DNA from: Sphingomonadaceae bacterium
Lineage (GTDB): Bacteria > Pseudomonadota > Alphaproteobacteria > Sphingomonadales > Sphingomonadaceae
Length of the DNA: 8,433 nucleotides
NCBI GenBank assembly: GCA_004282995.1
Contig: SHLU01000099.1
Location: forward strand, 1 to 8,433
Direction: 5' to 3'
Part shown: positions 1-6,887 of the stretch, piece by piece
How positions within the stretch are numbered: the stretch's first letter is position 1
Layout: every line of letters begins with the position of its first letter
Program-made: the position numbers and the translations under genes
Notes under the pieces: generated by a model
Told to the model about the DNA's origin: nothing
The model's database searches: none
Seen by the model: the letters and a program-made list of their open reading frames with translations, nothing else

Positions 1-1
1 G

Positions 2-943
2 GTGAGCGACAATCGGCAACAGCTCGTGGAAATGGCCGACGCGCTATTTGCAGACCTTGCCGGTCTGTCATTTGTTGATGCGTGGCCTCGGCTGGAGGAA
101 GCTGGATTTGGCTCGTTGCTTATCGACGAGAGCGATGGCGGTTTCGGAGGAGACTGGGGAGACTTGGCGGCGATCATGCGGCTGGCCGGATACCACGCCC
201 TCGAGGCGCCTCTTGGCGAACATGTTGTTGCCATGCACCTGCTAGCCGATGCGGAGTTGAAGACGCCGGAAGGCCCCTTGTCCCTGGCTGTCCATAGCGG
301 GGGAGGTGTGCCTTTCGGTCGCCACGTAACCGCCGCAATAGTTCGCGGCGAGGACGGAGTGTGCCTGAAAGCCGGCAAGATATCGGAGGCGACAAACCCG
401 GCAGGTGAACCGCGCGATTTCGTCGAGTGGGATGGTCTTGGGGCGCAATCCCTGGAGATTGATCTCGACATTCTGGAGTATCTGGCCTTCCTGCGGGTCT
501 GCCAGACGGCTGGTGCGCTGGACGCCGCGCTTGCGTTGACCATCGAATATTGCAGCGAAAGGCAACAATTCGGGCGCCCTTTGTCAAAGTTCCAGGCGGT
601 GCAGCAAAGCATCGCTTCGCTCGCCTGTGAAGCGGCGGCCGTCAATTGTGCGGCGCAGGGGATGGCAATTGCTCTCGACAGCCCGGGCCATGCTTCCTTC
701 GAGATTGCTTCGGCAAAGCTGCGCGCAAATGCCGCGATCAAGACTGGCTGCGCACTGGCACACCAGGTCCATGGGGCAATCGGTTTTACCCGTGACTATC
801 CGCTCAACCGGCTGACACGCCGCATGATGGGCTGGCGTACCGAAGGGGGCAATGACGCATACTGGAGCGAGCGGCTAGGCTGCATGGTACGAGACAAGAG
901 TGGCGCGCAACTGTGGGATTTTCTCGTGCGAAGGCCCGGATGA
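2..943 (+). CDS. short acyl-CoA dehydrogenase, probable subunit of a heteromeric ACAD
   Basis: This is an FAD-dependent acyl-CoA dehydrogenase-family protein, which would catalyse alpha,beta-desaturation of an acyl-CoA thioester in the cytoplasm. Visible marks are the C-terminal-domain signature CSERQQFGRPL (residues 184-194), HQVHGAIGFT (254-263) and RTEGGND (279-285). E281 falls where the medium-chain enzyme has its catalytic glutamate (the YEGT region); that alignment is by eye. At 313 aa it is shorter than the usual ~380 aa, and the N-terminal and beta domains look reduced. This is typical of small subunits of alpha2beta2 ACADs used for sterol side chains and other bulky acyl groups, so the substrate cannot be named. 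The GTG at base 2 gives a plausible N-terminus, but only one upstream base is visible, so the ribosome site cannot be checked and the start may lie further left. The TGA stop is at 941-943. An 82-base gap separates it from otsB. The family is secure; the subunit role is inferred. Confidence 0.85.
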   Translation: MSDNRQQLVEMADALFADLAGLSFVDAWPRLEEAGFGSLLIDESDGGFGGDWGDLAAIMRLAGYHALEAPLGEHVVAMHLLADAELKTPEGPLSLAVHSGGGVPFGRHVTAAIVRGEDGVCLKAGKISEATNPAGEPRDFVEWDGLGAQSLEIDLDILEYLAFLRVCQTAGALDAALALTIEYCSERQQFGRPLSKFQAVQQSIASLACEAAAVNCAAQGMAIALDSPGHASFEIASAKLRANAAIKTGCALAHQVHGAIGFTRDYPLNRLTRRMMGWRTEGGNDAYWSERLGCMVRDKSGAQLWDFLVRRPG

Positions 944-1025
944 GGTTCATGCCGGACCCTGTGCCTGGCGGAAATAGGTAGCGGGTTCGCTTGCGTGCTG
1001 GGCTGCAGCCGCTATGCGGTAAAGC

Positions 1026-1757
1026 ATGTTGCAACGCAGCAACCTTCCGCCGCCCCCGCCGATGGACGAGATTGAAAGTCCGTCGCTGTTTCTCGATTTC
1101 GATGGCACGCTGGTTGAAATCGCTGATGGTCCCGATGCGATTGAACCCCCGGGGGCGCTCGGTCGGCGACTTGAAACACTGGCTAACCGCTTCGATGGCC
1201 GTGTTGCGGTAGTTACCGGCCGTAGCCTCGATAATCTGCATCATTTTCTCGGCCCAAGCGCTACGTTTCGTGCTGGTTCGCACGGGGCTCATATCGAAGG
1301 CCCCGATCGCGAGGTTTTGCGAGAGGCCAGGCCGTTGCCCGATGATGCGATATCGACCCTCGCCGACTTCGCGAAGGAGACAGGGCTCCTTTACGAGCGC
1401 AAAACGCATGGCGGCGCTCTCCATTACCGCTCCAATCCGGCCATGATGGACCAGGTGCTGTCCATTGCCGAGCAAGTCGGGGAACAGCATGGGCTGGCGG
1501 TCAAACAGGGCAAATCTGTTGCGGAGCTCGTCTGGCCGGGTGCCGACAAGGGCGGGGCCGTCCGGATATTGATGGCGAAGCCGCCCTTCGCCGGCAGCGT
1601 TCCGGTCTTTTTAGGCGACGATGTGACCGATGAAGATGGAATGGCTGCGGCGAGGGAACATGACGGCTTCGGGATCGCTGTCGGGGAAAGGCCCTTCACC
1701 AATGCAAGTTACCACCTCCCAACTGTGAAAGATGTCTACGAATGGCTGAAACTCTAG
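1026..1757 (+). CDS. otsB: trehalose-6-phosphate phosphatase OtsB
   Basis: A HAD-superfamily phosphatase that removes phosphate from trehalose-6-phosphate to give trehalose, the second step of the OtsAB pathway. All four HAD motifs are visible: DFDGT at 24-28 (D24 nucleophile, D26 acid/base), VVTGRS at 62-67, K175 in DKGGAV, and the Mg-binding GDDVTDED at 197-204. KTHGGALHYR (126-135) fits the substrate-cap region of this family. The length, 243 aa, is normal. The ATG at 1026 is preferred because a weak purine-rich stretch (GGTAAAG) precedes it. The next in-frame ATG, at 1062, is preceded only by CCGCC repeats, although starting there would remove a PPPPP run (residues 8-12) and keep the whole catalytic domain. 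The gene overlaps the following GH15 gene by 16 bases, and otsA lies beyond that, which confirms the pathway. No convincing promoter was seen in the 82 bases upstream. Confidence 0.93.
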   Translation: MLQRSNLPPPPPMDEIESPSLFLDFDGTLVEIADGPDAIEPPGALGRRLETLANRFDGRVAVVTGRSLDNLHHFLGPSATFRAGSHGAHIEGPDREVLREARPLPDDAISTLADFAKETGLLYERKTHGGALHYRSNPAMMDQVLSIAEQVGEQHGLAVKQGKSVAELVWPGADKGGAVRILMAKPPFAGSVPVFLGDDVTDEDGMAAAREHDGFGIAVGERPFTNASYHLPTVKDVYEWLKL

Positions 1758-3547
1758 CCGCCAATCTCGAACTCTGGCCGGTTGGCAACTGTCAGGTAAG
1801 CGGATTGATTGACCGCACAGGAGCGCTGGTGTGGGGGTGCGTACCTCGTGTGGACGGCGACCCGGTTTTCTGCTCGCTCCTCAATGGCGATAAACGCGAT
1901 GAAGGTGTCTGGCGGTTCGAACTGGAAGGCCAGGTTTCGGCGAGGCAGGAGTACATCCGCAATACGCCTATTCTCATCACCACGCTCACAGCGGAAGACG
2001 GTAGCGTGGTCGAGGTGCTGGATTTTTGCCCCCGTTTCGAGGGGAAGGGACGAATGTATCGTCCGGTGGCCTTTGGTCGCATTGTGCGGCCGATCGCTGG
2101 GCACCCGCGAATCAAGGTCTGTCTCAAGCCGCTCAAGAACTACGGGGCGCAGACGGTCGAGACCACCAACGGGACCAATCATGTCCGCTATTTGGTCGGG
2201 AGACAGGCCCTGCGGCTCAGCACCGATGCTCCGGTCGGCTACGTGCTCGAACAGCGATCATTCCGCGTCGAGGACGATCTGCATTTCTTCCTTGGTCCCG
2301 ATGAGCCTTTCATCGGCAGCCTGCGCGAGGAGATCCGCCGTATGGAACAATCAACGCGGAACTACTGGCAGACATGGGTGCGCGGCCTTGCAACGCCGCT
2401 CGAATGGCAGGACGAGGTCATCCGCTGCGCCATCACGCTGAAACTGTGCCAGCACGAAGAGACCGGCGCCATCGTCGCCGCGCTTACGACCTCCATCCCC
2501 GAAGCGGCGAATTCCGAACGTAACTGGGATTACCGCTACTGCTGGATACGCGATTCCTATTACACGGTTCAGGCACTCAACCGCCTCGGCGCGCTCGACG
2601 TGATGGAGAAATATCTCGGTTATTTACGAAATATCGTCGACGGCGCGAAAGGCGGGCAGATCCAGCCACTTTACTCGGTGATGGGCGAGAGCGAACTCGA
2701 CGAGACAATAGCAAAATATCTTGCCGGCTACCGAGGAATGGGGCCGGTCAGGGTCGGCAATGCCGCTTACAAGCAGATCCAGCACGATGCCTATGGCCAG
2801 ATCGTTCTGCCGACAGTGCAGGGTTTCATTGATCGTCGCTTGCTGCGCATCGCCAACGACCGTGACTTCGAAAGCCTCGAAGAAGTCGGCGAAATGGCGT
2901 GGAAGATGCACGACCAGCCTGATGCCGGGCTGTGGGAGTTTCGAACCCGGCAGGAGGTGCACACCTACTCCGCGGTGATGAGCTGGGCGGCCTGTGACCG
3001 GCTGGCAAATACATCTGAACGATTGGGTAAGCCGGATCGCGCGCGTCTCTGGCGCGAGCGTGCCGACGCCATTCGGGCGCGCATCGAAAAAGATGCCTGG
3101 GTCGAGGAAGACGGCGCCGACGGGCATTACAAGGCCAGCTTCGAGAGCGATTATCTCGATGCCAGCCTGTTGCAGATGATCGACCTCAAATTCCTGAAAC
3201 CCGACGATCCGCGGTTTCAGGCGACCTTCGCAGCGATCGAAAAGGAGTTACGTCGTGGCGAGCACATGCTCCGATATGCTGCGGAAGACGATTTCGGGGC
3301 ACCGGAAACAGCCTTCAACGTATGCACTTTCTGGCTGATTGAGGCGCTCCACGTTGCGGGTCGTAGCGAGGAGGCGCGCGGGCTGTTCACTACGATGCTT
3401 GGTTACACCACCGGTTCCGGTATGCTTAGTGAAGATCTGGATTGGGAGACTGGCGAATTGTGGGGGAATTTCCCCCAAACCTACTCGCTTGTCGGTATCA
3501 TCAATTGTGCAGGACTTCTGTCCAAGCCGTGGAGCGAGGTGCGTTGA
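1742..3547 (+). CDS. glycoside hydrolase family 15 protein (trehalase/glucoamylase-like)
   Basis: A 601-aa inverting glycosidase of family GH15. It has an N-terminal trehalase-like beta-sandwich region (about residues 1-210, opening with LELWPVGNCQVSGLID) and an (alpha/alpha)6-barrel catalytic domain (about 215-595). Visible catalytic-domain motifs are RNWDYRYCWIRD (260-271, substrate-pocket residues), GLWEFRTRQ (396-404, E399 as likely general acid) and MLSEDLDWETGELWGNFPQ (561-579, E564 as likely general base). There is no signal peptide, so it should be cytoplasmic. Characterised relatives with this architecture include mycobacterial and archaeal trehalases as well as glucoamylases. Its place between otsB and otsA favours trehalose or a related alpha-glucan as substrate, but sequence alone cannot decide. 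The ATG at 1742 lies inside the end of otsB (16-base overlap) with no strong ribosome site, so translation may be coupled. The TGA stop at 3545-3547 overlaps the otsA start. Confidence 0.92.
   Translation: MAETLAANLELWPVGNCQVSGLIDRTGALVWGCVPRVDGDPVFCSLLNGDKRDEGVWRFELEGQVSARQEYIRNTPILITTLTAEDGSVVEVLDFCPRFEGKGRMYRPVAFGRIVRPIAGHPRIKVCLKPLKNYGAQTVETTNGTNHVRYLVGRQALRLSTDAPVGYVLEQRSFRVEDDLHFFLGPDEPFIGSLREEIRRMEQSTRNYWQTWVRGLATPLEWQDEVIRCAITLKLCQHEETGAIVAALTTSIPEAANSERNWDYRYCWIRDSYYTVQALNRLGALDVMEKYLGYLRNIVDGAKGGQIQPLYSVMGESELDETIAKYLAGYRGMGPVRVGNAAYKQIQHDAYGQIVLPTVQGFIDRRLLRIANDRDFESLEEVGEMAWKMHDQPDAGLWEFRTRQEVHTYSAVMSWAACDRLANTSERLGKPDRARLWRERADAIRARIEKDAWVEEDGADGHYKASFESDYLDASLLQMIDLKFLKPDDPRFQATFAAIEKELRRGEHMLRYAAEDDFGAPETAFNVCTFWLIEALHVAGRSEEARGLFTTMLGYTTGSGMLSEDLDWETGELWGNFPQTYSLVGIINCAGLLSKPWSEVR
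3531..3539 (+). promoter_or_regulatory. ribosome binding site for otsA (TTG start)
   Basis: GGAGCGAGG at 3531-3539 supplies GGAG nine bases and GAGG four bases before the TTG at 3544. It supports the TTG start of otsA and lies inside the last codons of the GH15 gene, so the two genes are probably translationally coupled through the TTGA overlap at 3544-3547. Confidence 0.6.
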
Positions 3548-4923
3548 GCCGACTGATTGTAATATCGAACCGTGTTGCGGTGCCCAAGGCACGCGGGGCT
3601 GCTGGCGCTCAGGGAGGGCTTGCCGGAGCGCTCAACTCGGCATTAAAGAAATTTGGCGGCATCTGGTTCGGCTGGTCAGGGCAGGAAAGCGAAGACCGGA
3701 CCGGCAATATCAACCTGCAACGCCATGAAGGCGTCACTACCGCCACCATTGATCTCTCGCAGCGCGATGTAGACGAATATTACAACGGCTATGCGAACTC
3801 GACGCTGTGGCCGCTGTTCCACTATCGCATCGACCTGACCGAGTATGAACGTGAAACGGGCAAGGGATACGAGCGGGTCAATGAGCGCTTCGCCGAGTGC
3901 GTCCAGCCGCTGATCGAGGAAGACGACCTCATCTGGGTCCATGACTATCATCTGATTCCGCTGGGCCAGCGGCTGCGCTCGCGTGGGCTGAAGAACCGCA
4001 TCGGGTTCTTTCTCCATATCCCCTGGCCGCCGACGAGGCTGTTCGTATCGTTGCCGTTCCACGAGCGGCTTGTGCGCACTATGCTGTATTACGATGTCGT
4101 CGGTTTCCAGACCGAGGAGTGGCTTGAGAGCTTCCTGCATTACTGCAGCAAGGAACTGGGCGCCGAAGTCGACGAGACAACCGGCAAGGTCACCTATGAC
4201 GGGCGCACGGTGCTGGCAAAGGCCTATCCGATCGGAATCGATTGGGACCATTTCCAGGCTCAGGGGGATACTGGCGATTCGCGGCAGGCAGCTCAGCGGC
4301 TATTAGCATCCTCGCGCTATCGTACAGCCATGATCGGGGTCGACCGGCTCGACTATTCGAAGGGTTTGCCCGAGCGGGTTGACGGTATTGGCCGCTTCTT
4401 CGACCAGAACCCCGAACGGGTGCGGGATCTTGTATATATCCAGATCGCACCGCCCAGCCGCGAGGACGTGGAAAGCTATCAGCATATCCGCACTGTGCTC
4501 GAACAGAAGACCGGGCAGATCAACGGTGCACGCAGCGAAGTCGACATCGTACCGATCCGCTACGTCAATCGCGGATATAGCCATGCCGAACTTTTCGGTT
4601 TTTTCCGAGCATCCAAGATTGGGCTTGTCACACCGTTACGCGATGGGATGAACCTGGTGGCGAAGGAATATCTTGCCGCCCAGGATCCCGATGATCCCGG
4701 GGTGCTGATCCTTTCACAATTCGCCGGTGCAGCGCAGCAGTTGACCGAGGCTATCCTCGTCAACCCTCACAGTCCCGACGATCTCAGCTTTGCCATCAAG
4801 GCCGCGCTCGACATGCCGCTCGAAGAGCGCAAGCGGCGCTACAACGCCATGATCGGGACTGTCAGGTCCGATTCCGTGCAGAATTGGACAGAAAGCTTCA
4901 TCGTAGATCTAAAAGGAAGCTAA
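3544..4923 (+). CDS. otsA: alpha,alpha-trehalose-phosphate synthase (UDP-forming) OtsA
   Basis: A GT20 glycosyltransferase that joins UDP-glucose and glucose-6-phosphate into trehalose-6-phosphate, the substrate of OtsB encoded upstream. From the TTG at 3544 the protein is 459 aa and begins MSRLIVISNRVAVP, the normal N-terminus of the family. The reading frame stays open back to 3442, but those residues are a shadow of the GH15 gene. Key residues align with E. coli OtsA (recalled, not computed): D134 in VHDYH and H158 in FLHIPWPP match D130 and H154; R268 and K273 in DRLDYSKG match R262 and K267; D367 and E375 in LRDGMNLVAKE match D361 and E369. GGLAGAL near residues 24-30 is the N-terminal sugar-phosphate loop. 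The active site appears complete and the length is normal. The stop is TAA at 4921-4923. It is the last gene of the trehalose operon, followed by about 96 non-coding bases. Confidence 0.96.
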   Translation: MSRLIVISNRVAVPKARGAAGAQGGLAGALNSALKKFGGIWFGWSGQESEDRTGNINLQRHEGVTTATIDLSQRDVDEYYNGYANSTLWPLFHYRIDLTEYERETGKGYERVNERFAECVQPLIEEDDLIWVHDYHLIPLGQRLRSRGLKNRIGFFLHIPWPPTRLFVSLPFHERLVRTMLYYDVVGFQTEEWLESFLHYCSKELGAEVDETTGKVTYDGRTVLAKAYPIGIDWDHFQAQGDTGDSRQAAQRLLASSRYRTAMIGVDRLDYSKGLPERVDGIGRFFDQNPERVRDLVYIQIAPPSREDVESYQHIRTVLEQKTGQINGARSEVDIVPIRYVNRGYSHAELFGFFRASKIGLVTPLRDGMNLVAKEYLAAQDPDDPGVLILSQFAGAAQQLTEAILVNPHSPDDLSFAIKAALDMPLEERKRRYNAMIGTVRSDSVQNWTESFIVDLKGS

Positions 4924-4926
4924 ACT

Positions 4927-4947
4927 GCAGGGCCGGGCGGGCTCTGC
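4927..4947 (+). terminator. weak hairpin after otsA, possible terminator
   Basis: GCAGGGC (4927-4933) can pair with GCTCTGC (4941-4947) in a 7-bp stem with one G-T wobble and a 7-base loop, three bases after the otsA stop codon. No T-run follows, so it is not a canonical intrinsic terminator. It may act as a pause or 3'-end stabilising structure, or mean nothing. Confidence 0.25.
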
Positions 4948-5019
4948 GCACGCGTACTCGCTGCCGTTTGGCTTGGCGAAATCCTTGTGTGCAGCGGCAT
5001 CGCCATGCGAAAGAGCGCC

Positions 5020-5799
5020 ATGAGCAATGATCGCGTCCTACCCCTTACCCATGTCCACAACTTCCGCGACTATGGCGGCTATCCTGCGGCTGGCGGTGGG
5101 CGGGTCAAGACAGGTCTCCTGTGGCGGTCGGGCCATCATGCCGAGGCGAGCGAGGCAGACCTTGCGCATATCGACGCACTCTCTCTCGCGCATGTTATCG
5201 ATCTACGCGGAAATGGCGAGCGTTCGAGTCACCCGGTAACCCTGCCTTCCGGTTTTTCCGGCGAACTACTTCACTTCGATGGCGAGACTGCCGGACTCGG
5301 TCCGCACATGGAAGCGATCAAAGGGACAATGAATGCGGAGGATGCCCGCCGGGCGATGGAGCGGCTGTATTCGGCGCTTCCTGACCGAAAGAACCTGCTG
5401 TGGATCATTCGCCTTTATTTCGAAGCTCTCGCCGCAGGAGATGGCGCGAGCTTGGTCCACTGCCATGCCGGCAAGGATCGCACCGGAATGGCTGTCGATC
5501 TGCTGCATCACGCGCTGGGTGTCCATCCCGACGATGCAATGGAAGACTTTCTTCTGACCAATTCGGTCGGCGATCAGGAAGCGCGCATCGCCCAAAGTGC
5601 ACCAACCATTCGTGCTCGCTACGGCGCCGTTGACGACGAAACGGTGCGGGTGGTGATGGGCGTTGATGCGCGCTATCTGAACGCCTATCGCGAGGCGCTG
5701 ATCGAGCAGCATGGGTCGATCGAGACGTTTCTCGAACAGGCGCTGGGTGTCGGCGCGGCCAAGCGAGAGGCGCTTCGCTTGCATCTGGTGGAAACGTAA
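5020..5799 (+). CDS. tyrosine/dual-specificity protein phosphatase, PtpB-like
   Basis: A cysteine-based phosphatase of the bacterial Tyr_phosphatase3 type. It would hydrolyse phosphotyrosine, and perhaps phosphoserine/threonine or phosphoinositides, through a phosphocysteine intermediate. The P-loop is HCHAGKDRTG at residues 147-156 (C148 nucleophile, R154 phosphate-binding). The N-terminal NFRDYGGY (14-21), LLWRSG (33-38) and the VIDLR strand complete the family pattern. The Lys in GKDRTG is shared with Mycobacterium tuberculosis PtpB. No signal peptide or membrane segment is seen. I chose the ATG at 5020 (259 aa) because AAAGAG lies just before it and MSNDRVLPL leads directly into the conserved region; in-frame ATGs at 4987 and 5005 would add 11 or 5 residues without a better ribosome site. 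It lies 96 bases after otsA and 91 before trxB on the same strand. Its target is unknown, and a role in trehalose control would be speculation. Confidence 0.87.
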   Translation: MSNDRVLPLTHVHNFRDYGGYPAAGGGRVKTGLLWRSGHHAEASEADLAHIDALSLAHVIDLRGNGERSSHPVTLPSGFSGELLHFDGETAGLGPHMEAIKGTMNAEDARRAMERLYSALPDRKNLLWIIRLYFEALAAGDGASLVHCHAGKDRTGMAVDLLHHALGVHPDDAMEDFLLTNSVGDQEARIAQSAPTIRARYGAVDDETVRVVMGVDARYLNAYREALIEQHGSIETFLEQALGVGAAKREALRLHLVET

Positions 5800-5812
5800 C
5801 CAGATCGTCTGG
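5800..5812 (+). repeat. short inverted repeat immediately after the phosphatase stop
   Basis: CCAGA (5800-5804) and TCTGG (5808-5812) form a perfect 5-bp stem with a 3-base loop (TCG) starting directly after the TAA stop. There is no T-run. It may mark the 3' end of the phosphatase message, but such short repeats also arise by chance. Confidence 0.3.
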
Positions 5813-5850
5813 ACCGGAGCTGCACACCCGCGCAAAGAGGCGGTCGAACG

Positions 5851-5870
5851 GGCGGACCTGCAGATCCGCC
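5851..5870 (+). repeat. inverted repeat in the trxB leader
   Basis: GGCGGA (5851-5856) pairs perfectly with TCCGCC (5865-5870) around an 8-base loop, ending 20 bases before the trxB ATG and just upstream of its ribosome site. AAAATA follows it on the plus strand, so it is not a rho-independent terminator. It could be an mRNA stem in the 5' leader or an operator. Confidence 0.35.
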
Positions 5871-5877
5871 AAAATAC

Positions 5878-5886
5878 AGGACAGGA
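5878..5886 (+). promoter_or_regulatory. double ribosome binding site for trxB
   Basis: AGGA occurs twice, at 5878-5881 and 5883-5886, which is nine and four bases before the ATG at 5891. This fixes the trxB start; the reading frame is open back to 5711, but those residues do not look like thioredoxin reductase. Confidence 0.6.
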
Positions 5887-5890
5887 ATTC

Positions 5891-6862
5891 ATGGCTACCC
5901 ATCGCACCAAGATGCTCATCATCGGCTCCGGCCCTGCCGGTTATTCCGCCGCCGTTTATGGTGCGCGGGCGATGATGGAACCGATCGTGGTGCAGGGGCT
6001 GCAACCAGGCGGTCAGCTGACCATCACCACCGATGTCGAGAATTATCCTGGCTTTGCCGATGTCATCCAGGGTCCGTGGTTGATGGAGCAAATGCAGAAG
6101 CAGGCCGAGCACGTTGGCACGCGGATGATGTGGGACACCATCGTCGAGGTCGACATTGCCGGTGGTTCGCCATTCCGCGCAGTGGGTGACAGCGGTGACG
6201 AGTATATTGGCGACACGCTGGTGATCGCCACTGGCGCCCAGGCCAAGTGGCTTGGCGTGCCCGGCGAGCAGGAACTGGGCGGGAAGGGCGTGTCCGCTTG
6301 CGCGACCTGTGACGGGTTCTTCTATCGCGGGCGTAAGGTCGTTGTGATCGGCGGTGGCAATACGGCGGTCGAGGAAGCACTCTATCTTACCAACCATTCC
6401 GACGATGTTACACTGATCCATCGCCGCGACGAATTGCGGTCCGAGAAGATATTGCAGGAGCGGCTGTTCAAGAATCCGAAAATCTCCACGCTGTGGAACA
6501 AGACGGTGCAGAGCTTTGAGGCGGGTGAGGATGGATCTTTGGGACACCTCGTCCTCAAGGATACACAGACTGGCGAAACCACCACATTTGAGACCGAAGG
6601 CGCGTTCGTGGCGATTGGCCATGCGCCGGCGACCGAATTGTTCAAGGGCAAGCTGCCGATGGACGACGGTGGGTATTTGCTGACCGAGCCAGGCTCGCCC
6701 AAAACGGAAGTGCCCGGCGTGTTCGCGGCTGGCGATGTGACCGACCATACCTATCGCCAGGCCGTCACCGCCGCCGGAATGGGTTGCATGGCGGCGCTCG
6801 ATGCCGAACGTTTTCTCGCCACGCTCGATTTTGCCGAACGGGAAGCCGAAGCGGCGGAATAA
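5891..6862 (+). CDS. trxB: thioredoxin reductase (NADPH) TrxB
   Basis: A cytoplasmic flavoenzyme that passes electrons from NADPH through FAD and a cysteine pair to thioredoxin. The protein is 323 aa, normal for the low-molecular-weight bacterial class. It shows the FAD-binding GSGPAG (12-17), ENYPGF near residue 50, the redox-active CATCD (C137 and C140), the NADPH-binding GGGNTAVEEA just after it, HRRDELR, and the C-terminal FAD motif GVFAAGDV. Every functional element is present, so the enzyme should be active. The ATG at 5891 is supported by two AGGA ribosome-site copies and by the typical opening HRTKMLIIGSGPAG. The TAA stop is at 6860-6862, only 25 bases from the end of the converging minus-strand MAPEG gene, and no intrinsic terminator is visible there. 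The 91-base leader holds an inverted repeat at 5851-5870 that might be regulatory. Confidence 0.96.
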   Translation: MATHRTKMLIIGSGPAGYSAAVYGARAMMEPIVVQGLQPGGQLTITTDVENYPGFADVIQGPWLMEQMQKQAEHVGTRMMWDTIVEVDIAGGSPFRAVGDSGDEYIGDTLVIATGAQAKWLGVPGEQELGGKGVSACATCDGFFYRGRKVVVIGGGNTAVEEALYLTNHSDDVTLIHRRDELRSEKILQERLFKNPKISTLWNKTVQSFEAGEDGSLGHLVLKDTQTGETTTFETEGAFVAIGHAPATELFKGKLPMDDGGYLLTEPGSPKTEVPGVFAAGDVTDHTYRQAVTAAGMGCMAALDAERFLATLDFAEREAEAAE

Positions 6863-6887
6863 TCCTCCGCGCCGGGGATGCGCTGCC

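Noticed and set aside
1001..1010. 10-base perfect palindrome GGCTGCAGCC upstream of otsB
   Set aside because: It is short, GC-rich and centred on a common PstI-type core; no second copy or neighbouring regulator supports an operator role.
991..1018. Possible sigma-70-like promoter (TTGCGT ... TATGCG, 16-base spacing) before otsB
   Set aside because: The -10 box is poor, and transcription would begin almost at the ATG, leaving no room for a ribosome site. Such matches are expected by chance.
804..1490. 228-codon minus-strand open frame opposite the end of the ACAD gene and otsB
   Set aside because: It overlaps otsB, which has a complete catalytic motif set. No ribosome site or family similarity was recognised for the antisense frame.
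3676..4251. 191-codon minus-strand open frame opposite otsA
   Set aside because: It is a shadow of otsA, whose conserved residues all lie on the plus strand; no independent motif was seen.
5405..6748. 447-codon open frame on the minus strand opposite the phosphatase and trxB
   Set aside because: It is antisense to two well-supported genes, and its translation has the Arg/His/Pro-rich composition typical of a GC-rich shadow frame, with no recognisable family motif.
6851..6873. GCGGA/TCCGC hairpin at the trxB stop as a bidirectional terminator for the convergent genes
   Set aside because: The stem is only 5 bp, it overlaps the trxB stop codon, and there is no T-run in either direction.
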